Of a DNA stretch of 64,000 nucleotides, positions 1 through 10,902 are shown one piece after another; positions within the stretch are counted from its first letter, which is position 1; each line of letters starts with the position of its first letter. The translations under genes were made by a program, and so were the position numbers. The notes below the pieces were generated by a model. That model did no database searches. It was not told the origin of the DNA and worked only from the letters and a program-made list of their open reading frames with translations. Source of the DNA: Sinohyriopsis cumingii (Eukaryota; Mollusca; Bivalvia; Unionida; Unionidae); assembly GCA_028554795.2 (NCBI GenBank), contig CM068827.1:74622744-74686743 (forward strand), written 5' to 3'.

Positions 1-655
1 GCACCCCAAGGAGAAGGACTGCCGGTTCCTGGTGCACCAGAATCCTTCTCACTTGAGTAAGACGAGGAAGAGGAAGAGGATTTAACTTCTAGTCATGAAT
101 CATCAATGTCACAAGACCCATATTTTCTACCATCTTCCTCCTCTGAACCACACCTCGTAACACAAGGTGAACGTAATGACCTTGTCAGGGATTTGGAGCT
201 ATCCAAGAGTAAGGCAGACCTGTTGGGCTCCAGACTACAGCAGTGGAATCTCCTGGCAGATCATGTTAGGGTTTCCATGTTCGGTGACCGTCAAAAGGAT
301 CGTGTCCCATTCTTCTTCATAGAAGGTGATCTTGTAGCCTGCAATAACATCGCTGGTGTGATGGAGTAACAAGGAGTTTGTTGAAACCCTCCTCAAGGCA
401 TACAAAAGCCTTGGTTGCAATATGTCACTAAAGATACATTTGTTGCACTCTCATCTTTTTTGTTTTTGCACCGAATTCCTCAGCAATTAGCGTCGAGTAC
501 GGTTAGAGATTTCACCAGGACATTGCAACAATGGAGACACACTATTAGGGCAAATGGAGCCCATTAATGCTTACAGACTATTGCTGGATAGTGACAGGTG
601 ATGCTCTATTTAATGTATACAAAAGTCAAGCCAAGAGCGCAGAGTAGAAACTGTA
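1..655 (+). pseudogene. Frameshifted remnant of an uncharacterised protein family
   Basis: The frame at 106-369 reads 87 residues containing the motif LGSRLQQWNLL, after an acidic Ser/Glu-rich leader. This motif belongs, from memory, to a widespread uncharacterised protein family found in many copies in arthropod and mollusc genomes; its function is unknown. The same family appears to continue past the stop in other frames: RFHQDIATME is read at 507-536 and LTDYCWIVTG near 570-600. The reading frame therefore shifts at least once after about 360, and the copy is broken. It lies just left of the first tandem unit. I see no introns, which fits a retrocopy or transposon-borne gene. The family name and function are not known to me. 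Confidence 0.6.
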
Positions 656-780
656 TAAGGACTAATCTATGAACTTATGTATACATAATAGTCTTTTGCC
701 TTTTGTTTCATAATTTTTTAAAATTTATATAACCCTTTTACTGTTTTTTAAAAAATATTTAGGAAAGGATCTTTGATAAT

Positions 781-822
781 GAGTCCTCAGATGAAGCTGG
801 TGTGCAAAGAGACACTAAACAG

Positions 823-878
<56 letters not shown>

Positions 879-1240
879 AAGTACTTTGCAACTGAAATTT
901 TGCGTTGAAAGTTTTAAAAAATTCTTTCAAAATAAGAAAGATTCAGGAGGTCATGTCAAGACTAAAGACATAGTAAGAAATACCACCACGTTCGGAGAAC
1001 ACTTTCATCTATATATAATCGGACACTTAAATTTATGCCTGGCTGGTTACGTTAATGAAACAGAGAAAGCGAAGAACACAATTTTTATAACGTGCAATGA
1101 AAATAGAACAAAAATTCCACAATGGAAATCATCCCAAATACCAAACTTACCCAAATCAATTTCGGTTTCAGAGTTGAGCGAGAATAGCTGGCATAATTTG
1201 TGTAAGTTTATACGATAGCATTATTATATACTGTTTCGAA
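781..1240 (+). other. Shared unit-start block with an open stretch, unrecognised
   Basis: The plus strand is open at 802-1218, interrupted by an Arg/Glu run encoded by a GA microsatellite (826-870). Matching text occurs at the same place in B (from 13759), C (from about 29795), D (43751-44098) and E (from 56698). The shared residues include SDEAGVQ-like, TTFGEHF-like and LAGYVNE-like stretches. A and D are open throughout; B, C and E are interrupted. Because the units are duplicates, the similarity alone does not prove coding. I do not recognise a family. It may be an old coding remnant or a chance open stretch. Confidence 0.3.
826..870. repeat. (GA)n microsatellite
   Basis: About 22 uninterrupted GA dinucleotides within the unit-start block. 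The corresponding blocks of B (about 13811) and E (56753-56850) also carry GA tracts. Confidence 0.95.
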
Positions 1241-1269
1241 ACTTTGTAAGGAAAATAAAAAGACAGATT

Positions 1270-1344
1270 CAGTTTACTTTACAAGCGCTTTATTTTTCTA
1301 TGTCAAAAGTAAAATTTACATCAACTGTGTTGTCACTGTCGTAT
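1270..1344 (-). terminator. Terminal non-coding exon and poly(A) signal of peptide gene A
   Basis: On the minus strand a pyrimidine-rich tract ends in TTCTTTCAG, with the AG at 1346-1345, and the exon begins at 1344. AATAAA lies at 1294-1289, about 50 nt into the exon. The same acceptor and AATAAAGCGC context recur in B, C and E, always downstream of the peptide gene and on its strand. It is therefore read as the last exon, all 3' UTR, of the six-cysteine gene. The cleavage site is not visible; 1270 is an estimate. Joining this exon to exon 2 is inferred from the matching splice signals. Confidence 0.6.
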
Positions 1345-3468
1345 CTGAAAGAACAAAAGAACAATTTCAATTTAACTTACTCGCATGATTTATTCGTAGA
1401 TATATACTAAGGATGAGCATGCAGAAACATGAAGAAAATGTGCCTCACATTGTAACACCTTGATACTTTAAATTTTCACCTGAAAAACGAATACACACAC
1501 TGTATTTGCAACTTATATAATTAAAATAAAGACACATCAGATGGACCGACAGACCATGTCTTTAGCATGCATACAGAAGGGGGTTTAGTAATTATTCAGA
1601 TTACTGTAGAAAGGGTTAAAAATGAAAATCACTTTTTTATGTAAATCGTTTTGAACATGCTCCACCATGAAATTATGAGGGTGACAAAAGCTTATTTGTA
1701 CTGTTCCAAAACGAAGAGTGGCTTATCGGCAAATATAGTTTAAAATAGAAATATTTTATCTTCACATTTCATTTTGCCCTATATACCTCTTATACTTCTA
1801 TGAAACATAATATAAGATATTAAGATAATATGGCACAAGTTGTCCATAATGTTGTTATGGGACTAGAATGATAATGTAGAACTATATTATTTAATCCAAT
1901 CAGAGGCATTTGTATCGTATGCCAATTTAATGAGTATGAGTATGCCAAATTTGCATACATATTATGGCAATCTGTCATCCAACATGGCTTGGTTGCTCTG
2001 CATGTTTGCTGCACAATTAGAATACCTTTAGCTATATTTAAAAAAATGGCTAATGAAAGAGATACTCATTAAACCAAGTAAAAGTTACAAAATGGTGGCA
2101 ATGAAAGATGGATTGCTTTAGCGGGTTCGTAGCAGTGGTGGTGATAGACTGACGTCTTAATCCGCTTGAAACCATTGATCTATCTTTTTATACGTGTTCT
2201 AGCTTTGCAAAGTATTATGCTGCTAAGACCGAAACAAAATAAATGTTCGTGTATTCTATTTGCTATATCCCTTCAACTTCTTCATATAAGTGTTATTTCG
2301 TTTCGTTTCTTCATGTTTCTTGATATGCAATTTTTGACTACAACTACATAATTATTGAGGTCACCGAGTTTACAACCAAAATCTAAATATTTTATGTTCT
2401 TAAACATTACTTTACACAGATTATGGCACGCAAAACCATGCTTGGTGTTGAAATCTTGCTGCCTTAAAGGGTTCCGGCTTACATTGCCAATTATAAGATT
2501 TGACTCATTGGCATTTATATCACTGCCAATTTGCTATGATGAAACATAAGCCAGATATATTGGAACACTCGTGATATCATATTCTTGGACTGATTACCCG
2601 TATATAATCACTTTGACCAACAAATAGTCAGTTTGACCATCAAATGATCAGTTTGACCAACAAATGGACCTAAACTGAGATACAAAGAGGCAAGATAAAT
2701 ATGTGTGTTTGCCATACCTAAGATCTTAAAATGTGATCAAAATGAGATATTAGATTATCTTTTATCTATTTACACTCGCCGCTAAAGAAAATGGCCTTAC
2801 TTAAAATATTATGTTTTATATTGGAGCTTGGAGGAGCCACAAGACATGAACATCTTACTGTCCAGCACCTGAAGCGTCCAATGTTAATTCTCAAAGTCAA
2901 ATGAATGTATATAATTCTTTCTATATATTATCATGCATAATGGGGAAGATATAATGACATCAAATATGCTACAATTAATTACAATGAACTTCTTCATTGT
3001 CAAAGTAATTACAACTGATTATTAGTTAACGTTAACTGTAGAGATCCTTTAAAGATGTTTACACCGGGAGAGGGTAAATTTTCAGGAGAGGTATGATACT
3101 CACATACTTTCACCAGACCCGGAGTGCACCAGATATTTTATAAATTTCCAGATTTTAACTAACGGATTACTGATATGGCACTTCCTACAAGTAACTCGAA
3201 CAAATAAATTTGAATGGTGAGGACTATAATAAAAAGAAGTTTGTAGAACAGAGTTGATGCGAACAAAAACGGAAAAGGCAAGATATAGGCACAACAATGA
3301 AAATAAAGGGGTAATGTCACGCTTTGGATGCCTTAAGAAGTTCCTCTTGACATTTTTTAAAATTTATTTCAAACGACAATTCATACCATTATTGAGAAGC
3401 ATGCTAGGTAAAATACGACATTAAGGTAGAAAGTAAATGACAGATTGTTTACCGTAGAGTTTATGGGT

Positions 3469-3600
3469 TTAGTAATATATAGGACAGCATCTAACAGATC
3501 TGGAATTGCTTCCATAAGGGTCGTAAATTCTGCATGGTCCATCTTGCCTCTCTCCATGTAGACAGTACCGCCGGCATGGACAGTCATCAGGGAACAAGCC

Positions 3601-3656
<56 letters not shown>

Positions 3657-4363
3657 GTAGTAGTAGTAGTAGTAGTAGTCAGCAGAAAAATAATGAGAAT
3701 AATAATAACAATAGAAAGAATTGAAGAATAAGACGATGAAGATAAAACATTAAGACTAAAATATGAATAAGAAGAAAACGAAACAGAAGAAAAGAAGATA
3801 AAGAAACAGAAGAAAAAAGGTAGAAGAAGAATAAGAGGTACAACATCAATACTTAAAGAAAAAGATAAATCTACTCTTGTTGTTACATTCGATTATGTTC
3901 GAATTTCCCTCGTTATTGCGTTGTTTCCGACTTATCTGCCTCGATATATTAAGCTTGAAACATTTGAATTCTCACATTCGTTTCTCTATTCGAAATTTCA
4001 ATATAAATTGAGGTGATAGTTCTTTCGACAATTCTGATTAGAAGAAGAATGTTGATTATCATGTACATCATATTCAAAATAAAGACGATCATGACGACGT
4101 TTCGGACAACGAAGAAACTGATTATATCAATCATTTGTAAAAGAATGATAGGTATATTTTGTCTCGTAGTCAGGTCGACGATATTGTTCACACTAGGAAT
4201 AAAAGTAAAGATAAATGAATGAGGGAAGATCGCAAATATGGTAATGTAAAAGAAATCATGTAACATTCGTATCACTAAGATCATAATTACCTTGAGCTGC
4301 AGAGAAGTGGATGACCATCAGACTGCAAACGAGGAAAAAGATAAAGATGGATGCCTTTGACAT
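3469..4363 (-). CDS. Six-cysteine secreted peptide, copy A (intact)
   Basis: Two coding exons: 4363-4291 (73 nt) and 3599-3469 (131 nt), split by a 691-bp phase-1 intron (GT at 4290-4289, AG at 3601-3600). The product is 67 residues. Residues 1-24 are a signal peptide (MSKASIF, a hydrophobic core, then HFSAAQ), probably cleaved near Ala23. The mature part of about 44 residues has six cysteines spaced C-x1-C-x3-C-x9-C-x14-C-C, the conserved text YDPYGSN, and ends PIYY. Net charge is about +1. A TATA box lies 61 bp upstream of the ATG. A likely 3' UTR intron (donor at 3452) starts 16 nt after the stop and leads to the terminal exon at 1344. The CxC start, C-x9-C spacing and final CC recall beta-defensin-like folds, but the last loop is longer and I recognise no family. 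It could be a defence, signalling or venom peptide; function is unknown. Confidence 0.8.
3600..3670. repeat. (AAT)n/(ATT)n/(AGT)n microsatellite at the intron 1 acceptor, copy A
   Basis: On the minus strand the tract reads as ATT repeats that run directly into the TAG acceptor of the peptide gene. The usual pyrimidine tract is replaced by the repeat. Outside it lies an A- and G-rich purine stretch (about 3670-3850) on the plus strand, which is pyrimidine-rich on the coding strand and may serve splicing. Confidence 0.9.
3851..4290 (+). other. Intron 1 interior with antisense open-reading remnants
   Basis: Read on the plus strand, opposite to the gene, this intron carries a stretch similar to VTFDYVRIS and LETFEFSHSF. 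It recurs in the introns of B, C, D and E. It is interrupted in A but open for 148 residues in D. I do not recognise it. Confidence 0.35.
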
Positions 4364-4423
4364 CTTTGCTTTGTTTTAATTGTAACAATTGAGCTTGAAT
4401 AGTTGTTAGTACACGCTAAATTG

Positions 4424-4432
4424 CTATTTATA
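4424..4432 (-). promoter_or_regulatory. TATA box of peptide gene A
   Basis: TATAAATAG on the minus strand, 61 bp from the nearer edge of the box to the ATG. Flanking text (CCGGGATTTC upstream, CAATTTAGCG downstream) is also kept in B, C and E, with TATAAATAG or TATAAATAA at the same spacing. This fits a core promoter with a 5' UTR of about 35-40 nt. Confidence 0.75.
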
Positions 4433-4439
4433 CAAGAAA

Positions 4440-6150
4440 TCCCGGAACGACATGGCTTAGCATATATTATGGCGAGGTAGGGATTGTTTCAAGGAAATGG
4501 CTTTGAGTATTGACTACTTGAAAATATTATGTGTCCGTATTTTTTTATAAAAATGAACGTGTCAGTACATCAATGTGGCATGTTGGACTGTCATGTAATT
4601 CAACTAGATCCGGTACCATAACAAAGGCATCATTACTTATGTAGTACGTACTGAAGCCGTCGTCAGGCCCTTTTAGTGTTCTTTTCCGAAGTGCAGGCAA
4701 TATAATTCTCTATATAAATATTTATAATCATTAAGTTATGAAACTTGTTCATTTAAGATGTGAGGAATGTGAAGGTTTATAATGTGATAAACTATATAAC
4801 AGATTGTTAAATTTGATCAGATTTCTGAAGTAAATGATACTTGGTAACTTAGAATCGTAACCGTTGAATTCCATTCATCATATTAAATTTGATCGGCATC
4901 CCCTTCAAAATATGGAAAGTGTAATGTTCATTTAAATGTTGAAACCATCTGAATGATTTTATAATATGCCCAAAATGTAAGATTAATAGGAAAATTATTG
5001 TTCAAAATAAAGACTACTTTTTGTTATGCCAATACGTCCGATATGAAGGTTTATCCCATAAAACCGTGAAACAATCAACAAATTGAGTGACTGTAATGTT
5101 TCTCCTGAGATGTGAATACATCTATGGTTTTGAAATGTCAGTTAGATCTTAGAATACAAATTGTCCCAGTTTAAAAAATAGATTTGTATATACAGTAAAC
5201 CAGAGATTAATTACATACATAATTTTTGGGGTGTGAACAAATTCCTGTCTGCGTGTCATATAATTCATGCATTTCTACATACGTAATTTATGGGGTGTGA
5301 ACAAATTCCTGTCTGCGTGTCATATAAATCAATGCATTTCTACATACGTAATTTATATATCTTCAAAGCAAGAAAATGATTGTTAAGTAAAACTAAAATC
5401 ACAATTCAAATTTCTTTAACTAGTATGTATACTTTGAAATTAAAGAAAGATGATGAATAATACATGTTATAGTTTACATTACTCTCATACGTTTGAGATA
5501 TGCTCTTTTTTTATTGCGGAGAAATAAATCCACAAATGTACTTGACGATAATGGTTGTCTCCATTTACCGGCAATATGTGAATCGTTCTATATTAAATGC
5601 TATGCGGTTTATTTATATATAATCTAAATGTATTTGTATCTTCATCTATGGGAATATTCTCTCTCTGTCTTTAATATATATCGCATCAATAAACGAACGG
5701 TAGATCAAACATTGTGAAATTTTCATAGCACTGCTATTTCTACTAATAACCACAGCTGATGAGATTTATTAACCTATACCTGCAGGGTTACTAATTAACA
5801 AGATAAAAAAATACGAATTAGAGACAATAAAGATGTCCCACTTTAGTAAAGGATGTGGAAGGACAGCACACATTTAAAGCCTTGATTTATTTACCTAATT
5901 ACCATGTGCAGAATACCTGGAAAAAAAGGTAATGTTATTGTTCATATTGTTAAGATGTGATATACAGCTAGCCAGGCATACATAAATCTAGATGCAGGAT
6001 CCCATTTACAAAGTGTTCCTAACGTTACTTGGAAACTAATAACTGCTTCAAATGATTCGTGGCACAATGAACGAGTAGTTACGTAAACTGGAATACTTAT
6101 TTAAAAACTCTTTTAATTTTGTACTTTCATATCCAATAAATGCTTTTCTT
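4440..6150. other. Upstream flank of peptide gene A, no gene seen
   Basis: AT-rich sequence shared with the same position in units B-E (for example GGCAATATAA and AAGTTATGAAACTTGTTCAT). It includes the short tandem duplication at 5226-5350. No coding signal is visible. It may contain promoter-distal control elements, but nothing specific can be named. Confidence 0.5.
5226..5350. repeat. 64-bp tandem duplication
   Basis: The text GGGGTGTGAACAAATTCCTG occurs at 5228 and again at 5292, with matching flanks, giving two copies of a 64-bp unit. Unit B has one copy at about 17271, so the doubling is specific to A. Confidence 0.85.
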
Positions 6151-7304
6151 TAAACAGCATCGATGGTCGTTAGCAATACCAATATTTATTCGTTCTTCCT
6201 TTCTTTTGTACTTTCTTTCTCTCTTTCTGTCTTTCATTTTTTCTCTCATTCATTCATTCTTTCTTTATTTATTTCTTTCTCTCTTTCTTTCTTTTCTTTT
6301 CTTTAAACAGCATTGATGATCATTAGCAATACAAATATATAATTTTCTTTGTTTCTTTCTTTCTATCTTTCTTTCTTTCTTTCTATCTTTCTTTCTTTCT
6401 TTCTTCTTTCTTTCTTCCTCTCTCTCTCTCTTTCTCTTTCTCTTTCATTCTTTCTTTCTTTCTTTCTTTTTTTCTCTCTCTCTCTCTCTTGCTCTCTCCC
6501 TTTCTTTTCTTTCTTTCTATCTTTTTCCTTTTCTTGGAACAGCATTAATGATTATTAGCAAGGCAGATTACTATTCTTTCTGTCTTTCTTATTTCTTTCT
6601 TTCTTTCTTTTCTTAAGACAGCATTGACGATCGTTAGCAATACAAATATATATTTTCTTTCTTTCTTTTCTTTAAACATCATTGACGATCGTTAGTAATA
6701 AAAATATATATTCTTTCTTTGTTTCTTTGTTTCGTTCTCTCTTTCTTCTTTCTCTCGTTCATTATTTTTGTCTTTCTTTCTTTCTTTCTTTTCTCGTTCT
6801 TTCTTTCTTTCCTTCTGTCTTTACTTTCTTTTTCTTTTATTCTTTCTTTCTTTGCTTCTTTCTTTCTTTCTTTCTTTCTCTCTTTCTTTCATTCTTTCTT
6901 TTTTCTTTCTTTCTTTATCTCTCTCTTTTCTTTTTCTTTCTTTCTTTCGTTTATCTTTTCTTTAAACAGCACTGATGATCGTTAGCAATACAAAAATCTA
7001 TTATTTATTTCTTATTCTCTATTTTCTTTCTTCTTTCTTTCTTCCGTTCTATCTTTTTTCTTTTCTTGAAGCAGCATTGATGATTGATAGCAATACAAAT
7101 ATATATTCTTTCTTTCTTCTTTCTTTCTATCTTTCTTTCTTTCTTTCTTTTTTTCTTTCTTTCATTTTGTTTAAACATCATTGATAATCGTTAGCAATGC
7201 AACTATCTATTTTCTTTCTCTCTTTCTTTCTTTAACTTTCATTCATTCATTCATTCATTTTTTCTTTCCTTCTTTCTTTCTTTCTTTTTTCTTTCTTTCT
7301 TTCT

Positions 7305-7348
<44 letters not shown>

Positions 7349-7372
7349 TTTTTTCTTTCTTTCTTTATCAAA
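6150..7372. repeat. Compound CTTT satellite with a recurring 34-bp core
   Basis: Long CTTT/CT tracts are broken by eight copies of a core resembling ACAGCATTGATGATCGTTAG followed by CAATACAAATAT. The cores lie near 6156, 6305, 6537, 6616, 6673, 6964, 7070 and 7171. Units B (18253), C (about 33825), D (about 47800) and E (about 60470) each carry a single core followed by one CTTT tract. The open reading frames here encode only Phe/Leu/Ser runs and are not genes. Confidence 0.9.
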
Positions 7373-8102
7373 TAATTAGTGCTAGAAGTAATTTATCCTT
7401 TAGATACGAGTATAGAAAGTGTCATGGGCACTCAACACCCCAGTATGCACCAATCACCAAACTTTCGTTAGCTTACTCCTGCTGTGTCATAATCAAATAT
7501 AAATACATCATATGCTTGCAAACATTAAGACCGATATTAGATAAATTAAACAGACATTGATTTCATGGAAATGAATAGATTCATAAGGAAGAAATAGTTA
7601 TATGTGTGAAATTATTCGTTGACTAATTGTAGATCCTGGTCCATGTTATCTTAATATCTTATTGATCATTCCTTACTTTGTCCTTCTTGCAAAAGTAAGG
7701 GCGGTATACAGGGGGAAATGTTACGTTAAGTAAAAATAGTTAATTTTAAACTTCTTTTGTGTTTAAACTAATCTTGATTTGGATAATATTGAACTAGGCG
7801 CTTTCATGACTTAGATACTTTCGTGGTGCAGCTGAGTCAAAAGGGATTTTGAATAAAGGTGTAATTGATTTTGTTACTCTTTCAGCAATAACCGTATTCA
7901 TTATTAAACTGTTAATGTGTCTAATCGCAGATGCACTTTCACATATACATAAATGTTTTATTGATTTAATTTGTACATATGTTTGCGTCATTCATGCAAC
8001 ATCTTCCTATGTATTTTTATTATTATAGTATCATATGTATGTTTGGCTAATATGTACAAGGACAATGTTGTATAAATATATCTTTTTCTTTCTGAGGGGA
8101 GT
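7373..8102. other. Shared flank with the last remnant of the LTR element's pol end
   Basis: Text around 7380-7560 matches B at 18370-18560 and D at 47935-48130. At about 7925, GCAGATGCACTTTCAC matches the end of the RNase H region seen in D (about 53430). The purine tract GAGGGGAG immediately before 8103 is the presumed polypurine tract of the element. No gene is visible. Confidence 0.55.
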
Positions 8103-8806
8103 TGTTATGTATATCTGTATTGCGTGTTTGACGTGTGATCTATGATTATATTTTTAGATAAAACTATAAAAGGTGCTTACTAGTTTTGAACTCAGTATTG
8201 ATAATGAACCTGCTTACATTTGGGATAATTTTCGGAGTAGACGGTTAAGTTCTGCTTTATTTCAACATAAGTTAGGCATTGTGAAATAAGTTATATGCAC
8301 ATTTCGACATAGAATCGTAATAGATTCGCGGAAACGTATATAAAGAGAGAATTGAACAATTGTCCTTATTGATATTTCCTATTATTTGTTCTTGTTTCAA
8401 TATCAACACAAGATGTATTTAATGTTGTGTCTAGATTCAATGTCAGAGAAAACATTTATTTAAATTATTTACTAAAATCACTAAGAGCTTATATGAGTGT
8501 CCGGACTATAGCAAACTTTTGTGATTATTGTGAATTCATTCCAAGACGTTCTTCACAAGGCAATTTTGATTCATTCAGGACTGTTTGCACTTCAGCACAT
8601 TCAAGGATATTGGTTTATCAGCATAATCAGACTTATAATTCATTGCAAGTACTAAATGATTCTACACTTGTTTTGGATATAATTCATAATACGTAAGTTC
8701 ATGTGCAAATTTTATTTCACGATTTAGATAATTAAGTTATTTACTAAGTTTTACATAACTTGCTAATTTTTCTTCTTCTATTGTTAAGTTTAAGATCATA
8801 GAGTCG
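8103..8806 (+). mobile_element. Solo-like LTR of the gypsy-type element, unit A
   Basis: Starts TGTTATGTATATCTG directly after a purine tract, contains TATAAAAGG at about 8166 and a second TATATAAAG at about 8338, and ends in the text AAGTTTAAGATCATAGAGTC shared by all LTR copies. Copies are seen at 21304, 35758, 41677 and 53611. Length is about 700 bp. The open frame at 8427-8696 lies inside it and is not treated as a gene. Confidence 0.65.
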
Positions 8807-9760
8807 TCATGAAAGACATCCAAAACCAAATCATAATATTTACAACCGATACGTAGACAACTGATGCCACGTAAGGCTTCCTGACGCTGACGTTGCACTA
8901 TATAGACGAATCCTGGAATGCACGGAATATTGTGTTTCCAATACGAGTGCTTGATGATTGACACACTTGTAGTATTATCTCGACGGATATTGCGAAGCTT
9001 TTTGCAGAATTTGGAATAAAGCACTTTCAAGATAGGGAACCAGTAAATGCAAAGCTTCAACTATGGTAGTCTGTGTAGAAAACCTGAATGACCACTAGAT
9101 TAGATTTTTGGTCACACGCTTCATTTATAGATCCACGGTGCCTTTAATGCTTTCCCAGCTTCAGTTCGCACCACTGCAGCAGCAAAACGTACATTTGCAT
9201 ATTTCCGTCGAACAGTCCTGGCCTCTAATCAGCTCACTGCCATAGAAACCTGCTCACAAACGATCTTATAATTGATTGTCCGACGAGGTGGAATTCCACC
9301 TAAGATCTCTTCGAATGGTTGCTTCAGTAGTACTTAGCCCTCAACACCGTTTAAAATGACACAACAACTACCAAAACTGAAGATGCTGGGATCCGATATG
9401 TATCAGATGAGCAACGGTATATAATGCAATCCATGTTTCCAATTTTACAACCCCTCCATCTGGGCACAAGAGATTGTGTCCTGATAAGTTTCCAACACTA
9501 AATCGGATGTATCCAATAAGTTGCAGTCTGTGTTCAAACTTTAATGAAACAGATATCAATCAAAGATAACGCAGTTGTTGATGCATTCAAACGAAATGTT
9601 TCATGAAATCCAGACCAGACACAATTTTGACGATGATGACTAGTCACAACATTGCAATGATATTCAGCTTTTTTGATGCCATGTATAGATCTCTTACCTT
9701 TGTAGCCAATGTGAAAAAAACAATTTCTTTGCTTATTCATCTTTTGTACACTGTTCGGTG
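8807..9760 (-). other. Shared block X with a minus-strand open stretch
   Basis: This block follows the LTR in A, B (26946-27670) and D (54110-55000). On the minus strand, A reads NIPCIPGFVYIVQRQRQEA then LRGISCLRIG at about 8940-8840. D keeps NIPCIPVFVCILQRQRQEAF in the same frame, while B has stops. The reading looks protein-like, but I recognise no family, and duplication alone could explain the match. Confidence 0.3.
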
Positions 9761-10819
9761 TCTTTTGAACTTTATGATTCAGGTAAAATTGTACTTTTCT
9801 TCTTTAAAAATGAGACAGTTACAAAAGGGTTACATTTGTAAAAAAATCGCAAAATATAGTCATTTTGTTTTATGTTGTTGGTTCTAAAGAATTCAGAGAG
9901 AATATAAAATAACACTAATGTAGCTTTTATCTAAGAGACAAATCCAAATCTGGCGACTAGATCCATTTAAACGGATGTCAGAAGTTTTGTTCTTTCAAAT
10001 ACTAGAGAACAAAGCAATAGATCTGAATGCAAAGTTTCACACCTGAAATTAAAATGTTTGTAAATAAGATTGACAGTTTAAAATAATACTACCGTATAAT
10101 GCATCTTGGGCACTAGATAATCTTGTAAGGATGTCATAAGTTGAAACAATTCTGTGATTTTATGATTGTGAAGCTATGTGTTTTGTACATTAGGTGCTTC
10201 ACAATCTAAAATGTTCAGAAGTCGTGTTGTGTGCTAAAGGAGTATGCTCTCAAAGCATGGAACGAAATTTGGGGTTCCAATAAAGCTCTGCAAAAACAAC
10301 GTTTGTACTATATTTCATGAAATGTACACGACTGCTTAACGCATTATGCAAGGGTCTGTAGAATTACGTAAATTAAATTAAATTCTCAGGTACGTTAATA
10401 GCAGTAAAAATGAAACGAATATCGTATATGGAAGAACCCGCTTGCCGTAAGGCTGACACATTTACATATACCTATTTGGAACTGGAGACACCTGTAATTC
10501 TTTAACAATTAAAGAAAACTGTTGACTTGAAAATAAAGGTACATCTTTTATGATAGAGCGAGGAGATCTAATAATATCAAAAAGAGCAGTAACGAGTGAG
10601 GTTTGACATTTCATATCGGTCCTCAGGACTAGTGCCCTGGAACCCAGTTATTCACATATTGGCATGCACAACCGTGTATATCTACAATCATATACTACGT
10701 CTGAGTTGGTGTTTTGCTTTTGTTGATTTTAAAGTCACTTTGAGCACATTTTTTGATATACCAATACAGTGAAGATTTGAGCCACACGCCATTCAAAAAG
10801 ATATACTGAATCATTCGGC
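9761..10819. other. Shared block Y, no gene seen
   Basis: AT-rich sequence matching D at about 49720-50590 (for example TTGTACTTTTGTTCTTTCAA-like and GCAAGGGTCTGTAGAAT-like text). No open frame of note and no RNA gene seen. Confidence 0.5.
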
Positions 10820-10902
10820 CTGTGCTGGCGTGGTCGGGTATTGAACTCCCGACCACTGTCATTACGAGACCAACGATCTCTCCGTTGATCTATCTCGACT
10901 CC
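10820..10902 (-). mobile_element. tRNA-derived SINE head, unit A
   Basis: On the minus strand the text carries tRNA-like A- and B-box regions: GATAGATCAACGGAGAGATC, an anticodon-loop-like TCTCGTAATG, and GGGAGTTCAATACCCGACCA. The acceptor stem does not pair well, so this is a SINE head and not a tRNA gene. A more decayed paralogue sits at 50593-50673 in D. Confidence 0.6.

Noticed and set aside
3381-3587. 68-residue minus-strand frame starting MTVHAGG over exon 2 of copy A (similar at 31023-31286)
   Set aside because: It is a shifted frame over the same DNA and lacks the conserved cysteine pattern. The phase-1 joined frame explains all copies.
3469-4363. Naming the peptide a toxin or a defensin
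   Set aside because: The cysteine spacing does not match a named family that I can verify, and charge and context do not decide between defence, signalling and venom use.
6349-7375. Several open frames of 60-97 residues across the CTTT satellite
   Set aside because: They encode only Phe/Leu/Ser or Lys/Glu/Arg runs produced by the repeat, in several frames on both strands.
10820-10902. A tRNA gene on the minus strand
   Set aside because: The B-box-like and anticodon-like parts are present, but the acceptor stem does not pair and a paralogue in D is decayed, which fits a SINE head.
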